Part shown: in pieces, positions 40,201 through 52,265 of the stretch
How the letters are laid out: each line of letters opens with the position of its first letter
How positions within the stretch are numbered: the stretch's first letter is position 1
Origin: Ptychodera flava
Taxonomy: Eukaryota > Hemichordata > Enteropneusta > Ptychoderidae
DNA: 64,000 nt
Assembly (NCBI RefSeq): GCF_041260155.1
Contig: NC_091940.1
Span: 3,382,001 to 3,446,000 of the forward strand
Direction: 5' to 3'
Program-made: the position numbers and the translations under genes
The notes under the pieces: model-generated
Database searches by the model: none
Told to the model about the DNA's origin: nothing
The model's input: only the letters and a program-made list of their open reading frames with translations

Positions 40201-43200
40201 CCTCTAATATAGGCTCTACTGGTATACATGTGTACATGTATTCGCTATAGTACGCCCGTCATTTCTCTTTAGCTATTTCTATACTTTATGCTTTTTTATT
40301 TGTTAAAAGGTAATTCCATGGTCATAAGTGAGAAATCTTTATCTCTCTGCAGCTGAAATGCATACACATTTCCTTTAATTAACAATGTGTGTATTTGATG
40401 TGTTAGTTTCATACATCAGACACACACCCAAACAGACACACAGACACACACATGACAGTTACCAGCCAGAGAACAGCATGTTAGAGTTACATTCAGCGTT
40501 GTCAATGTATTTTCTCTTGCTTGAAGTCAACAGCTAAGTTGCTATCTGTACTGAGTTACTGTATATATGTACTAACAGCAAATTTATGCAGTGAAACATT
40601 TATCCAAAGAAACCTGAAAATTGGCAATTTAGACAATATCCGTTGTACGGAAGTTGTATTAGATCAGGAATATTTTAAGCAAATCTTAGCATTGCTTTCA
40701 ATTTACTTATACACTTATTAGCTGTTAACATTAAATGAGACAAAAGGTAGCATTCAGTTTCATTGAACAGTAGTACTGGTAGCAGTAACTTACAAGGTGT
40801 TAGGAAATTCAGACATATTTCTCCTGTCAGAATTTTTTTGGTCAGTCAATGTTGATGGCGCTGAGAACAGCTGACAACAGAATCACAAATTGAAATCCAT
40901 GTAAGAGGGCGCTGCACCCAACACAGAATATTTTACTCAAAAATCACTTTTTTGCAAACATTTATTCAATTTTAATTAATTTGTTAACCCAAGATTAAAA
41001 TATTGGTTGGGTTCACCTTGTAGCTTGTAAAGCAGTCAAAAGTTGCGTGATAAAGTGTTAATTTATGCAAATGTATGCAAATCACCCGATTTCCTGGCTT
41101 CTTTTTCTTCCCATTTCAAAATTTCCAAAGAATTTAACTCCACTCTGGCTGGGTCAAATTTTCTGAAATTTTTTTACATAATGTTCTTTAAATGCTTTAT
41201 AACAAAATGGCTATTTTGTTTGGCAATAAAGTTCTTACATTTTGAGTAAGAGGCATTTTAATTTTGCTTATCATAATGTTAATCAATTTGTTAGAGTGTC
41301 AGTCCTTAAACCCTTGCCATTTTAGAATGAGGATAGATAATGCCAAATAAAATAGTCGTTTTTTTTCTACATATAATCTTCTTTGAAGTGAAATATTACA
41401 TTTCAGAAAATACTCTCAAGTTTTTGACTTAAATTAATTTTTATCATTAATACCAAAATTGAGGTTTTTTACCCCAAATATACACCAACTTCATCCTTTG
41501 AGTAAACTACTGCAACCATACTAAACTTTAGAGTCTCTGCTTTTTGAAAATATATGGTATGAGGGGGTTTCCCTGTCATCTTTGATGAGAAATGCTTTGA
41601 AAAAAACTGTTGGCAACATGCAGCTACACCTTAATACGGTACACACTTCAGTTTAGCTTTCTACTGTCTCAGCTGACATGTAATGAAAACAAGAGCCATG
41701 ATTATTATGGACAGTATGTTACTTAAAATTTATCACTATGATTGACGTTTGCTTAACATTAATTTTGAAGATTGACACTGGTAACAATACCTTATGAATG
41801 TGTCAGGTAATTCTGTTATATTTATCCTGTTGGACTGTTTTGATATATCACTAAAAAAACTTCCAAGATTCTTCAGAGTAAATGGTCCCTGAAACTTCTC
41901 ACCAATGGTAAAATGTTTAAATCTTTGTGTTCTTTTTTAATATGCAATGCAAATTGTAACATACATTACACTTTTGATATGTTTTTCAAATGAAAACATT
42001 GATTGTCAGTAAGGCATTCCTTACTGTCTTTAACACTGAATTTTGCAAACTTGAATTTCAGCAATCAACTATTAAAACAGCGTTTACCAGGCGTGCATGT
42101 ACTGCCTTCAGCAAGATCTGCCCTGTGTAAGTACCTATGTCTACTACAGTGATGCTTTCAATTTACAAGTAGTCACTTCTGTTTTCCAACCTACCTACTT
42201 ATTTTTGTGATGTTTTATCTACCTCCACGGAAAAAGTTGTTAACCATGAAATTCATATGGTCAAAACATATAAGGGGGTTACATGTTGTTAACACTAATT
42301 CATGGAAAGATAGTGCAAGAACAGAACACATCACCTTTATCACTAATACCAATGTGACAGTACTGTGAAAACCACCTATTTGTTCATTCCATGTATATGA
42401 AATGATATAGTGACAGCTTGCACACACAAAAATTATACTTACATGTAGGATCTAGACACATCATACATGTGTACAGTTAGTATTACATTGCTATTTTTCA
42501 GCAATGCTCCCATTACTGATCCAAACTTCAATTATATACAGCTGTAACATCTTTGCTTACAAAAAATGTCTGTATATTTATTTTGTACAATATCAGTCCT
42601 TGAATACAAATGCAAAATGAACCAAATTAGAAATCTCCTCACTTTCTTGAATGCTGCAAACATTTGTAATTACCAAGGGTACAATTTCTTTTGCTAGGAG
42701 ATATTTTTGTTTTTCAAAGTATTGTTGACTGTAGTATACTTCTGTAGCACTGGGTATTCTGACTGGCATCAGTCAGTGACAATAATCTGCGAAAGCATTG
42801 ACTCAACACACAAAGTAAAACAATAGGTCACTTCAATGTGAGCAAGAAATACTGTTAGCGGCCAATCACCACATTGCATATACAAGATACCTAGGTCTGT
42901 GTGTGCATGTACACAAGATAAAAATACATTTGTCCAACCAATATTTTTATTTTTTGACAGTGTGGTTTGGTGTGTTATTTATAAGGCAAGGTCTTTACCA
43001 GGAGGGAATATTTAAATTTACATTATCAATACCAGAAAATTATCCAGATGGGGATTGTCCGGTAGGTATAGCGTATTATATCTTACTGTCAATAAGTTGT
43101 GCATGAAATGCTACTTTTTTAGAATCCTAAAAATAACTACATGTCAAAAAAAATATTGGCATTGAATGTAACAGAGGTGTGTGATGAAAATGGCTTTCAT

Positions 43201-46200
43201 CAAACTGAGTGTGATTATAATCCTCAAGAGCAGCAAAAAATGGATATGCAGTACATATGTATGCATAGTGGTCAACATTTTAGTCTTATAGAACAGTTCC
43301 ATTTTAGTTTGTCCAACCTGTATAATGTATATCTTCATCTTCACTTGCTACAGAGGTTGGTCTTTGACCCGCCCATTTTCCATCCAATTGTTGACCCTAT
43401 GTCAGGAGAGTTAGATGTCAAAAGAACATTTACCAAATGGAAACGCAATGTCAATCATATATGGCAAGTGTTACTCTATGCAAGGAGGGTTTTCTATAAA
43501 ATTGACACCAAAAATCCATCCAATCCAGAAGCTGCTGTCCTGTAAGTACATGTATTTCATTTTCAGTTATTTAAGTCTTTCCTTTTATTTTTCACACATT
43601 GCCCTTTTATTTTACACATGTATCCCTTCACAGTTTCTCTCCGTTTTTATATACAAATGTCTTACAACAGTTTGGTTTAGTATAGACTCTTAGTTGACTT
43701 CCATATTTATCCAGGTACTACTGAATGTCACATGCAGGGCATGTGGTTTTAGCCATGAATATTCATATCAACTGATTCTTTGCAGAAACATGCAATTGCT
43801 TGATTTTAGAGATGCAGTGTGATCCCCTTTGAATGTAGTGATCTTGCTGAATGAAAAAGCTGATATTGCAAGGCATGACAACTGTGTAGAGTTCAGAAAT
43901 ATAAGTACATAATTGAACAAGTGGTGTTATTTGGTAGAGCGCCCTCAACTGCAGAAGCTCACAAAGCAAGCTGACTTTGCTTTGTTTGGTTGAAGTTTAG
44001 TCTGGAAAGCCATAGATTCATCAAAAAGAACTACAGTTGCAGTAATTTACAATGTAGCTCATATAGAGTACTTGAAAAACTGCCGATGTTATAAACCTGC
44101 ATACTGTAAAGCTAGTGTGGCATTTAAACTTTATCATAAAGCATTGCTGATCAATTGTCAAGCTCATGTTAATGTGAATGATATCCTGATTTTTCCTGAT
44201 TCTAGTCTTATAAATACAAATGACTGATATCAGCATAATCATTATTTCATTTCTCCATTGTCTATTTCAGATATGAACAAGACCTTGATTTATTCCGAGA
44301 TAAGGTTGCGGAGACAATTAGATTTTGTAAAAGTAAAGCATATGATCCACCAAAGACAGATGATCCCCATGAGATAACATTTAGTCAGTGGGATCCAGAA
44401 ATTCATGAGAGAGCTAGAGATGCTATGTTCGGAGTTCAAAGGGTAAGTCAGATCTCTCATTCTCTTTTTTTGCTGTTGTTTAATGTTTACTTCCAAGAAC
44501 TTTAGTAATTGTATCTAGCACTCTCTGTGCCTGTTGTTGTCAATCTTTTTATATCAGAATAGTTAGCATGTTTAGGTTTGAACAATGTGAACATGCTCGA
44601 TAATAAAGTCAGTTTTTAGTCCCCGCGGACGAAGTCCGGCGGGGACTTATAGATTGGGTCCCGTCCGTGTGTCCGTCCGTCCGTCCGTCCGTCCGTCCGT
44701 CCGTCCGTCCGTCCGTCATCAACAGTTTCTCAGACACTGCTAAACCAATTTTGTTCAAACTTGGCACAAAGGCATAGCACTATGACCTACAGATGCACAT
44801 CGATTTATTATGCGATACGATCCAATATGGCCGCCAGGCGGCCATTTTATTACAATTTTTTCATGTACGGAGCCATAACTCAGACATGTTTCAGCCGATT
44901 TTATTCAAAGTTGGTACAAGGACATTGACCAATGTCATAGATATGCATGTCAATTTGTTTTGTGATATGATCCAATATGGCCGTCAGGCGGCCATTTTGT
45001 TTCGATTTTTTCATGTACACTGCCATAACTCAGGCATATCTCAACCGATTTTATTCAAACTTGGTACAAGGACATTGACCTATGTCATATATATGCATGT
45101 CGATTTGTTTTGTGATACGATCCAATATGGCCACCAGGCGGCCATTTTATTACGATTTTTTTCATGTACAGCGCCATAACTCAGGCATGTTTCAACCGAT
45201 TTTATTCAAAGTTGGTACAAGGACAATGACCAATGTCATACATATGCACATTGATTTGTTTTGTGATACGATCCAATATGGCCGCCAGGCGGCCATTTTG
45301 TTTCGATTTTTTCATGTACACTGCCATAACTCAGGCATATCTCAACCGATTTTATTCAAACTTGGTACAAGGACATTGACCTATGTCATATATATGCATG
45401 TCGATTTGTTTTGTGATACGATCCAATATGGCCACCAGGCGGCCATTTTATTACGATTTTTTTCATGTACAGCGCCATAACTCAGGCATGTTTCAACCGA
45501 TTTTATTCAAAGTTGGTACAAGGACAATGACCAATGTCATACATATGCACATTGATTTGTTTTGTGATACGATCCAATATGGCCGCCAGGCGGCCATTTT
45601 GTTTCGATTTTTTCATGTACACTGCCATAACTCAGGCATATCTCAACCGATTTTATTCAAACTTGGTACAAGGACATTGACCTATGTCATATATATGCAT
45701 GTCGATTTGTTTTGTGATACGATCCAATATGGCCACCAGGCGGCCATTTTATTACGATTTTTTTCATGTACAGCGCCATAACTCAGGCATGTTTCAACCG
45801 ATTTTATTCAAAGTTGGTACAAGGACAATGACCAATGTCATACATATGCACATTGATTTGTTTGTGATACGATCCAATATGGCCACCAGGCGGCCATTTT
45901 ATTACGATTTTTTCATGTACAGCGCCATAACTCAGACATGTTTCAACAGATTTTATTCAAAGTTGGTACAAGGACATTGACCAATGTCATATATATGCAT
46001 GTGGATTTGTTTTGTGATATGATCCAATATGGCCGCCAGGCGGCCATTTTGTTATGATTTTTTCGTGTACAACTACAAAGCCATAATTAAGGCATATCTC
46101 AACTGATTTTATTCAAAGTTGGTACAAGGACATTGACCTATGTTATACTTATGCACATTGAATTGTTTTGTAATATGATCCAATATGGCCGCCTTGTGGC

Positions 46201-48377
46201 CATTTTTTTTATGACTTTCCATGTCCTGAATAATAACTCAGACATGTACCAAGCAAATTTATTCAAAGTTGGTACAAGGACATTGACTTATAGTATACAT
46301 AAGTACATTGATTTGTTTCTCGATATGGTCTGATATGGCCACATGGTAGCAATTTTGTTATGATTTTTTTTCATGTCGAGAGCCATAACTCTAGCAAGTC
46401 TCAACTGATTTTATTCAAAGTTTGTACCTGGACATTGACTTATGTAATACATATATGTGTTGATTTTTTAAACAGTAAGATCAAATATCGCTGCGTGGCG
46501 GCAAATTTGTTACGATTTTCTCATGTACTGAGCCATAACTCAGACATACCGGTATTTCCACCAGTATCATTCAAAGTTGGTACAAGGACATTGACCTATT
46601 TCATACATGCTCGTCAGTTGTTTCACGTCATGTAGCAGTATCATGTCAATTATTGAAGTTTCATAATTAGGTTGATATGTCAGAAATACTGCATCAAATT
46701 TCATGAAACTTTGTACAGATGTTAAGCTCACATTGCTTTAACAGTGAAAAAGACATCTATCAGTGTCATTTTAATTAATTTGTAATTGCATATGTAATGA
46801 ACTTTCCTAATTAGAGTGATATATCCACAAATACAACGTCAAATTTGATGAAACTTGATGCAGATGTTGATCTCATAGTGTTGTAAATACTACATTAAAC
46901 TTTATGAAATATGGTACCGGTTATCTATTAGTGTTAGGATAGAATGAAAAAATGTTTTGCAACATCCTGTCAACTAATTCCCAGTTGACTCATTTTATGA
47001 CCTTTAGGATAGTGGCCTACATTGGTTTTATGTTTTTCATCACCATGGAACTCATTCTTGGCCATTGAGTGCCATCTGTATCAAAATATTTTTATCACAG
47101 AACCTGTAATCAAAGTACCCATTAGCAAGCGGGGACTGGGTCATCAACGATGACTTGTTGTTGATTTATTCATCTTCTTACTTGTCTGTGTGGTCACATC
47201 TTGTAGCATATCTGACCATGTTCTGTTTGTATATATTAGTAAGTTTTTTGCTGTCTATGGCATTTCCATGCATTTGTCAGTCTACATGGATCTGGTAGTG
47301 TCCCTCCCTATACCGGTAATGGTATGTCTACTCATGGAGTAAGCAGTGAGAAGGAGTCACAACTTGAAGGACATCAAAGACAGGATGGTGGACACATTTT
47401 TGGGATAATAATTATATTTACAATATGTACAATGTTTATATGACTTGTTTATTAAATAAAGAATCACGGTACATGATATTACTCTACATATCAGCTAGCA
47501 TAACCAAGTGGCTACAGTAGATCACGTTTAAACAAAATAGTCTATTGGGAATCATGTTAGTTGTGACTCCTACCCTCTTGCTCCATAGTCTAATGCATTG
47601 ATGTAATTCGCAATGTTTAAACTACAAATCAGCATTTCTGTGGCTATTGCCAATTCTGCCCACTGACTTTTAAATTTCTGAACTCTTTGAGTTAAATCAG
47701 GAATTTCTCTGTTATCTGTTTGAGTCATTCCTGTACCAATATAGGTCAAATTCTCATGAGTCAAACAACACAGTTGTGAGTCGGTGGTGCATTAATTTAG
47801 TTCAGCAGGCACACTGACTTGAACACAGGGAGCTAGTTATGATATTTCCTGATAAACTTTGATGAATGTTATATCCGCATGTCCAAATCACTTTGATAGC
47901 CCTATAATATGTCTTTATGTGTGTCCCCTCTATGCATAATGTGCTGTGTGGATTGTAATAGTGCTGAGGACTGTTCTGATGCTGTCTCTGAATACTACTT
48001 AAAAAAAGAATCTCATTATACATATCGTTTGCAAAACTAAGACACAAACAATGCCTTTCAAAATTTTTTAGAGTGTCTTTATTTCTAAATTTTATGTCAT
48101 AACTGAAATTGAATATTTTTTATACTTATTTCATAAAAATAAAGTTGATTGGCAATATTTGCATCATGACTTCACTCATCTCAAGAATTTTAAGTGTTTG
48201 CAGTGATTGAAAATCATTGTTATCATTTTAACTTTTGATTTACAGAGGAAACAGTCTGAACAAAGCCTTGATTCTGGAAAAAGTGCTCAGGTTTCTGGCT
48301 TGTCATGGGTCAAACCTGGTACAATGGATATTTTCAGTGAAGATGAAACTGCCACAGTATATCAAACCACTGTTTAG
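19287..48377 (+). CDS. AKTIP: AKT-interacting protein / Fused Toes homologue, UEV domain (7 coding exons)
   Basis: Component of the FTS-Hook-FHIP complex that couples cargo to dynein; also reported to bind AKT. Coding exons: 19287-19310, 39978-40183, 42062-42126, 42961-43061, 43354-43541, 44271-44442 and 48246-48377. All have GT-AG borders and join in phase, giving 295 aa (human 292). The start has a strong context (CCACCATGT) and reads MSSTSGRK, like human MSTSSVRK. The low-complexity N-terminus is followed by the UEV (inactive E2) domain from about residue 63 ([15 protein letters not shown]) through [33 protein letters not shown] (150-156, where an active E2 has its cysteine) and [17 protein letters not shown]. 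The C-terminus keeps GLSWVKPG and ends YQTTV. The first coding intron is 20.7 kb and transposon-filled. The neighbour C8orf82 is convergent. Confidence 0.95.
19829..20030. repeat. ~48-bp tandem repeat, 4 copies
   Basis: The unit ACAAGCTACATGTATGGTAG + TACAGCAAAGGACAGTTACA + TATTCTT is repeated four times with very few changes, 0.5 kb into AKTIP intron 1. The first copy has an extra ACATGT. Confidence 0.95.
20300..22830. other. CpG-rich block of unknown nature in AKTIP intron 1
   Basis: About 2.5 kb with many CpG dinucleotides stands out from the AT-rich intron. It begins near a perfect 20-bp palindrome (20316-20335, CTCGGTAGGGCCCTACCGAG). Open stretches of 60-140 codons occur on both strands but none matches a family I know, and none is flanked by a convincing set of splice sites. 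A histone-type stem-loop lies at 22304-22318. It could be a young transposon, an alternative promoter or a relic. No terminal repeats were found. Confidence 0.4.
23236..23476. repeat. ~51-61 bp tandem repeat, 4 copies
   Basis: The unit AAAGTTTAGAGCCAAACCAT + TCTTTTCTTACACATATGCA + TGAACTGTATAATTTGACC is repeated four times; the third copy lacks about 10 bp. Confidence 0.95.
24190..24319. repeat. ~26-bp tandem repeat, 5 copies
   Basis: The unit CATAGACTCCCATGTATAAG + GCAGTC is repeated five times within the first head of element B. Confidence 0.95.
25285..25506. mobile_element. Harbinger-type MITE nested in the hAT-like element
   Basis: GGGGCCGTTCACAC (25285) and, near 25491-25506, GTGTGAAACGGCCGTAG form imperfect inverted ends of the same type as the Harbinger element at 17830. 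There is no coding content. The boundaries are approximate. Confidence 0.45.
26143..26955. mobile_element. 0.8-kb element with long GAGGAT-rich inverted repeats
   Basis: The left end reads ACCAGCGTAAAGTTGGCGTC then CTCATCCTCAGCCTCAG. The right end is its reverse complement (CTGAGGCTGAGGATGAGATG..GACGCCAACTTTACGCTGGT). The arms continue imperfectly through GCGTCAGCTT motifs for over 100 bp. It is nested within the hAT-like element. It has no recognised protein; the superfamily is unknown. Confidence 0.7.
28366..36581. other. AKTIP intron 1, plain stretch
   Basis: I see no coding exon, RNA gene or structured repeat that I can support here, only AT-rich sequence with scattered ACATGTACATGTA words. 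Open stretches (for example the minus-strand 63 codons at 34234-34425) are short, unconserved to my eye and not flanked by paired splice sites. Confidence 0.5.
36582..38604. mobile_element. 2.0-kb element with inverted poly-G / poly-T ends
   Basis: The ends are inverted copies: GGGGAGAACCATTTGATTTT + a G-run + TATGGAGGA on the left; TCCTCCATA + a C-run + AGAAATCAATGGTGTTCCCC on the right. Inside each end are spaced T9-T11 tracts (CAATTTTTTTTTTCT). The body contains at least three diverged copies of a block with GAGAGGGGGTTTCCCCCTCTC, AATTGATGTG and GGTGCAATCTGAGAGG. No protein is recognised. It is a non-autonomous DNA element of unknown superfamily. Confidence 0.7.
36816..36847. repeat. C-rich low-complexity tract
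   Basis: Runs of eight or more C separated by single A bases. A similar G run of about 16 lies at about 37891-37906. Both sit inside the 36582-38604 element and could form quadruplex structures. Confidence 0.85.
39071..39542. mobile_element. hAT-like MITE with CCCTGGAAAA repeats
   Basis: Terminal inverted repeats CAGGGTTTGTAC and GTACGAACCCTG, then repeated AGCCCTGGAAAACCCTG words near both ends. TTAAA lies directly outside each end (39066-39070 and 39543-39547). The CAGGGTTCGTAC start is typical of a widespread hAT-type MITE. The target duplication looks like 5 bp rather than the expected 8, perhaps through decay. Confidence 0.75.
39581..39704 (+). mobile_element. SINE-like fragment
   Basis: GCGCCCTTGAGCAAGGCACT then TTACTCCTCAGTGCTCC resembles a core found in tRNA-derived SINEs of many aquatic animals. 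It ends in TGATGGACTGAATAAAAAAA, an A-rich tail. No tRNA-like head with A and B boxes is seen, so the copy is 5'-truncated. It lies about 0.3 kb before AKTIP exon 2. Confidence 0.45.
40184..42061. other. AKTIP intron 2, no feature seen
   Basis: AT-rich intron. Apart from a short stretch of CA-containing words (about 40420-40450) I see nothing structured in it. Confidence 0.6.
44618..47160 (+). mobile_element. hairpin-headed element B, copy 2, in AKTIP intron 6
   Basis: The head is a perfect stem (44618-44647: AGTCCCC..GGAC gaa GTCC..GGGGACT), then TATAGATTGGGT and a pure CCGT tetranucleotide run (about 44664-44717). The tail is AGCGGGGACT followed by the small hairpin GTCATCAACGATGAC (47140-47154). 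The same head and tail mark the copy at 23949-28365, although most of the body differs. The body here is the 150-bp tandem array. There is no protein-coding gene. Confidence 0.75.
44818..46500 (+). repeat. ~150-bp tandem array with 301-bp dimeric period, about 12 units
   Basis: Each unit contains GATCCAATATGGCCGCCAGG, CGGCCATTTT, TTTTTTCATGTAC, CCATAACTCAG, CAACCGATTTTATTCAAA and TTGGTACAAGGACATTGACC. Units near 45120-45860 alternate two variants (gccgcc/gccacc) and are almost identical at a 301-bp period, whereas units after about 46100 are strongly diverged. Open stretches of 98-134 codons run through the units, the same protein text recurring in a new frame because 301 is not divisible by three; I regard them as artefacts. 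Confidence 0.9.
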
Positions 48378-48560
48378 GAACTTCATTCAAGACCCTACAC
48401 CATGTTTACTGAGTTCACTCAAAGAAGTTATCAAACCACTGTTTAGGAACTTCATAGACCCTACACCATGTTTGCTGAGTTCGCTCAAAGGAGTTATCAA
48501 ACCACTGTTTAGGAACTTCATAGACCCTACACCATGTTTGCAGAGTTCGCTCAAAGGAGT
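48360..48560 (+). repeat. 66-69 bp triplication spanning the AKTIP stop codon
   Basis: Units are 48360-48428 (69 bp), 48429-48494 and 48495-48560 (66 bp each), starting TATCAAACCACTGTTTAGGA; a fourth unit begins and stops. The last AKTIP codons (YQTTV and TAG) lie in the first unit. Unit lengths are multiples of three, so each copy repeats the same terminal codons and stop in the AKTIP frame. Confidence 0.95.
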
Positions 48561-51500
48561 TATCAGGACGTAAGGCTCATACACCTTGAAACTTCAAAGC
48601 TGTTAGTTTGAAGAGAATTGTTCATCGCAAGTTGTTTTTAATGAAGAGATAATATGTATCATTTGTGTTTTGTCATGAAGAAATGTTTTGTATCTATTGT
48701 GTTGAATATTCAACTGTTAGTCCATTGAGAGGACTGGATACACTGCTGCCACATCATGGAAATGAAACATGGACTTCTTTCAGCTCATCAGGAGAAAGTG
48801 AATATTGATTTTGTTACAAAGATGGTGTACATCATTGCTGCCAGGAATAGTTTGTTTGTTGTCACAGACAAGGATTGTTGTCAAACTTACATCAGTCACA
48901 GACATTGAACGTTGACTTCTTCTAAAACACTCAATGTTGACAGGAGATCCCTAACCCACTGATCAGGTATCACAGTATGTTGCTGTCTTGTCATCAGTGA
49001 CATATTTGATCTCATCAGAAACTGAATTTTGTCAACTTGAGTGTAATAAACTATGATGTGAGTGGTGAGATCTGTGACTCTTACCAGTTAGCCTTTAGAA
49101 ACATTGATCTTGATGGTGTCAGCAACAAGTCATATTTACCAGGCTTGAGTCACCAACAGAGTATATAGACCCAGAATTTGCCATCAAGAAGCAATATTGT
49201 CAGTGCATCATGGTATAACGTGATATATTTTTGAGACAAAATGTCATTAATTTCAAATGTAGTCATGTTAGTAGCTTTCCACACTATCCATTTGACCTCA
49301 GGTTGCATGGTTTTATTCAACTTTCACACATGTTAGTGTTTTAATTTCCTATAAGTTTTGACAGAGATGGCCTAATTTGTCTATCTCTGATTTAAGATTG
49401 TGTTCAGTTACAGAAGTCGCCATTATATTTCAGAGGCAATGTCCAACCAAATAGTTACAAATTTGCAGTTTAATGATTGTTTTACAGCATGTAGAGATAG
49501 CAAATGACAGCCTAACCATGAAATTCACAGATGCTGATTAAGAATATTGAAATGCTGTTAAAAATATTGCATCAAGAGCACCCAAGGCTTTTGCTGTAAA
49601 ATGTTTAGATTGGAATTGAAATATTTTTGGAATCCAAGGGGGTTGTATTTTTTTTGAATATTGCGTTGCATAATTTGCAAACCAAATGTCTTTCTCTCTT
49701 GATTCTTGACAACTGTATTTTTTAAAAGAGAAAACAGATATAAGATTTTGAATTCTTCAGAATTTTAGCTTTAAATCCACAAAGGATGAAGTGTATGCTG
49801 CATGATTTTGTAGGGTGGAAATGAATGGTTTTGATATGGTATGTCAGAGGCAGTGTAGGAATAGGCTTTTTTTGGGTCAAATTATCTCAGCATGGAATTC
49901 TTTCTCAGTCTGTTCAAAAGATATGTTCAGATTTGTAGAAATAGTGTGTGTGCATGTTAGCTTCTACATGAAACAAGGTGAAGCTGTTGTATTGTACTTC
50001 TGGCGGTTGTGTTCCCAAGATGTAGATTGTCAATTTCAAACTGGCCATAGAGGGCGTGATTTATGAACGTGGTGTATCAACAGTGGGAGTGCAGTGAGGC
50101 ATGTATTGACATCAAGCTCAATGATTGTTTTCTCAAGAGAGTCCTAGAGTATATCTATATTACAATATTATTATTATTTATGAACATGGGAGGGCAGTTT
50201 TTAGAAACTTGATATTTAGCATGTTATTTTATTGACAAGTAGAAAACCCCAGCCAGAGAGCTGCAGTTTCCTCTCATAATTAACCAAAGATATTGGAAGA
50301 GCCACTGTATAGGTAAACAACTGATATGTATATATTGTACAGTATTTTTGAATAGTACCATGTAATTATGAATTCACAAGACTTGAACAATGTATCCATC
50401 ATCAATATGCTAATTTGCCTCGGTTATTAGATGATTAATGGTATTTGCATCGAATTTAAGACTTAGGTACAGTACACGCAGAAACCTGGAGAACACATGG
50501 CCTATGCCCAGCAATTTTATATTTCAACTTTCTCCTTTGAAGTGCATTCCTATTTATTAATGAAGATGGGGTTGATGAAAACGTTTTTACTTTTCCAAAG
50601 AAGATAGAGCCTGCTGTACATCATGTGTGCCAGTATTTCAGCAAGTAATCATATTTTGTTATCTTATTTTCATATGGGACAAAAGAAAAGCAATTGAGCT
50701 GATTTCTTTTAACAAAAACAAAAAACAACAGTCACTATGTACTTTGCTAATTGTGGTGAATGCAGTGGTTTGATTTTATGCAGATATGCTCATACAGAAA
50801 ATTTTACCAATCAAAATTTTTGATTGAATCAGTGTACATTGCGTCTAGGAGTTCACCACATTCATTCCATTATTTCTTACTTTTGCTTTGACACAGTTTG
50901 GAAATTCTATTTTACAAAAATTGGATGATTGTCAGTGAATGTAGAAACCTGTGTAAGTCTAAATGTGATACATTGTCTGAAAGAATAGTGTAAAATAGTA
51001 GTATGCAGAAACAATGATGCGCCACAGGAAAAGGTCATCAAATGAGGCCGGCAGTCTGCCTTCACAACCTCTATATTCTCATGAAGATGAAGTAGCCTGT
51101 AGAATTATGATCAGGATATTGATACATTTTTTCCATGAGTGCTCTAAGTACATTTGTTTTGTGTGTCAAAAAGGCAGTTTTTCATACAGAAACTTGCCAG
51201 TGAAAGTGTGCCACACACCTTCTCCTAGCTACAGAAACACCCAGCCCCTATTGAGGTCTTCTTATACCATATACAGCATGAAGCTAAAACTGGAATTGTT
51301 CAACTTTTCATGGATACGAGTGCTTTTTAGATGTATAATGGTGTAATCAAGAATGGCCTTTCTTGCACCATCAAAGTATCATCAATTCCTTTATGAAAAC
51401 TGTGCTGAATGTAATTTGATGAGTCAATTTGTTTGATAATTTGGTACTTTTCCTTTTATGTTTTGTGATCACATCTGTGTGCAATTTGAAATAAAGCACT

Positions 51501-52265
51501 ATTTTATCACAAATGCTGTCATTGTTAAACATTTTATTCACAGTCTGAACAGAAAATCGGCAAATGAAAATTACATGTATGATATTACAGCTGGGCCTGA
51601 TATTTGTCAGAGTCTTTGTTCAAGTTTAATTCTCACAACAAGTCTACTTGCATTTGAAGTCCAGAGATTGATGCAAAAGTCACTGTCATGAGTTTGGTAA
51701 AATTAAAAGCATGTATTGAAAATAATAGAAATAACAGTTAAAAAAATAGAGTATCACTTTCAAGCATAATTTACGACTCTAAATGACAAGCTGTAAATGA
51801 TTTTTGATGTATCCCTCTACCTCATAACTTCCAACACAAGATAATTAGAGAAGTGTGTGATCTGTTAGTGTATTTTGTGTGAAACTCTTTTTCATGTAAA
51901 AGTCATTTGATACACTAGGCCAGGCAAATTCAATCAATATCCAAGGATGGTAAAACAATCAAAGATGAAAATCTATAAGACCAGGTCTCCTTACATTTAA
52001 TTATCAGTGGGCTAGTAAACTGATCAGTCATTACAATTTTCAAAAAAAAAAACATCTCCACCATGGTAAATACAGAATTTGGTACAGTGAAACCTGTCTA
52101 AACTGGAAACCTGTCTCAGCTCAACCCATTTTCCCAGTCCCATTACAATGGAACTCGTAGAACCTCTACAAACCAAACATTTCTCCATACCAAACAATTT
52201 TCTCAGTCCCCGAACTATTCAGTTGAGACAGGTTATACTTTACTTTCCTTCACTGAATGCAGCTA
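48561..52265. other. AKTIP 3' UTR and intergenic stretch between convergent genes
   Basis: No supported coding region. Polyadenylation hexamers for AKTIP are candidates at 49045-49050 and 51490-51495. For the opposing C8orf82, AATAAA occurs on the minus strand at 51533-51538. If the distal signals are used, the two 3' UTRs nearly meet. Open stretches at 49815-50066 and 51014-51346 resemble nothing and are probably UTR or intergenic. Confidence 0.5.

Noticed and set aside
44793..46635. Several overlapping open frames of 91-134 codons with nearly identical protein text, suggesting a repeated protein gene
   Set aside because: They follow the 150/301-bp DNA repeat and appear in successive frames because 301 is not a multiple of three. 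Flanking units are degenerate and carry stops, so no protein selection is visible.
48235..48573. 112-codon open frame with internal repeats at the AKTIP 3' end
   Set aside because: It is in a different frame from the conserved GLSWVKPG exon; its repeats simply translate the 66-bp triplication.
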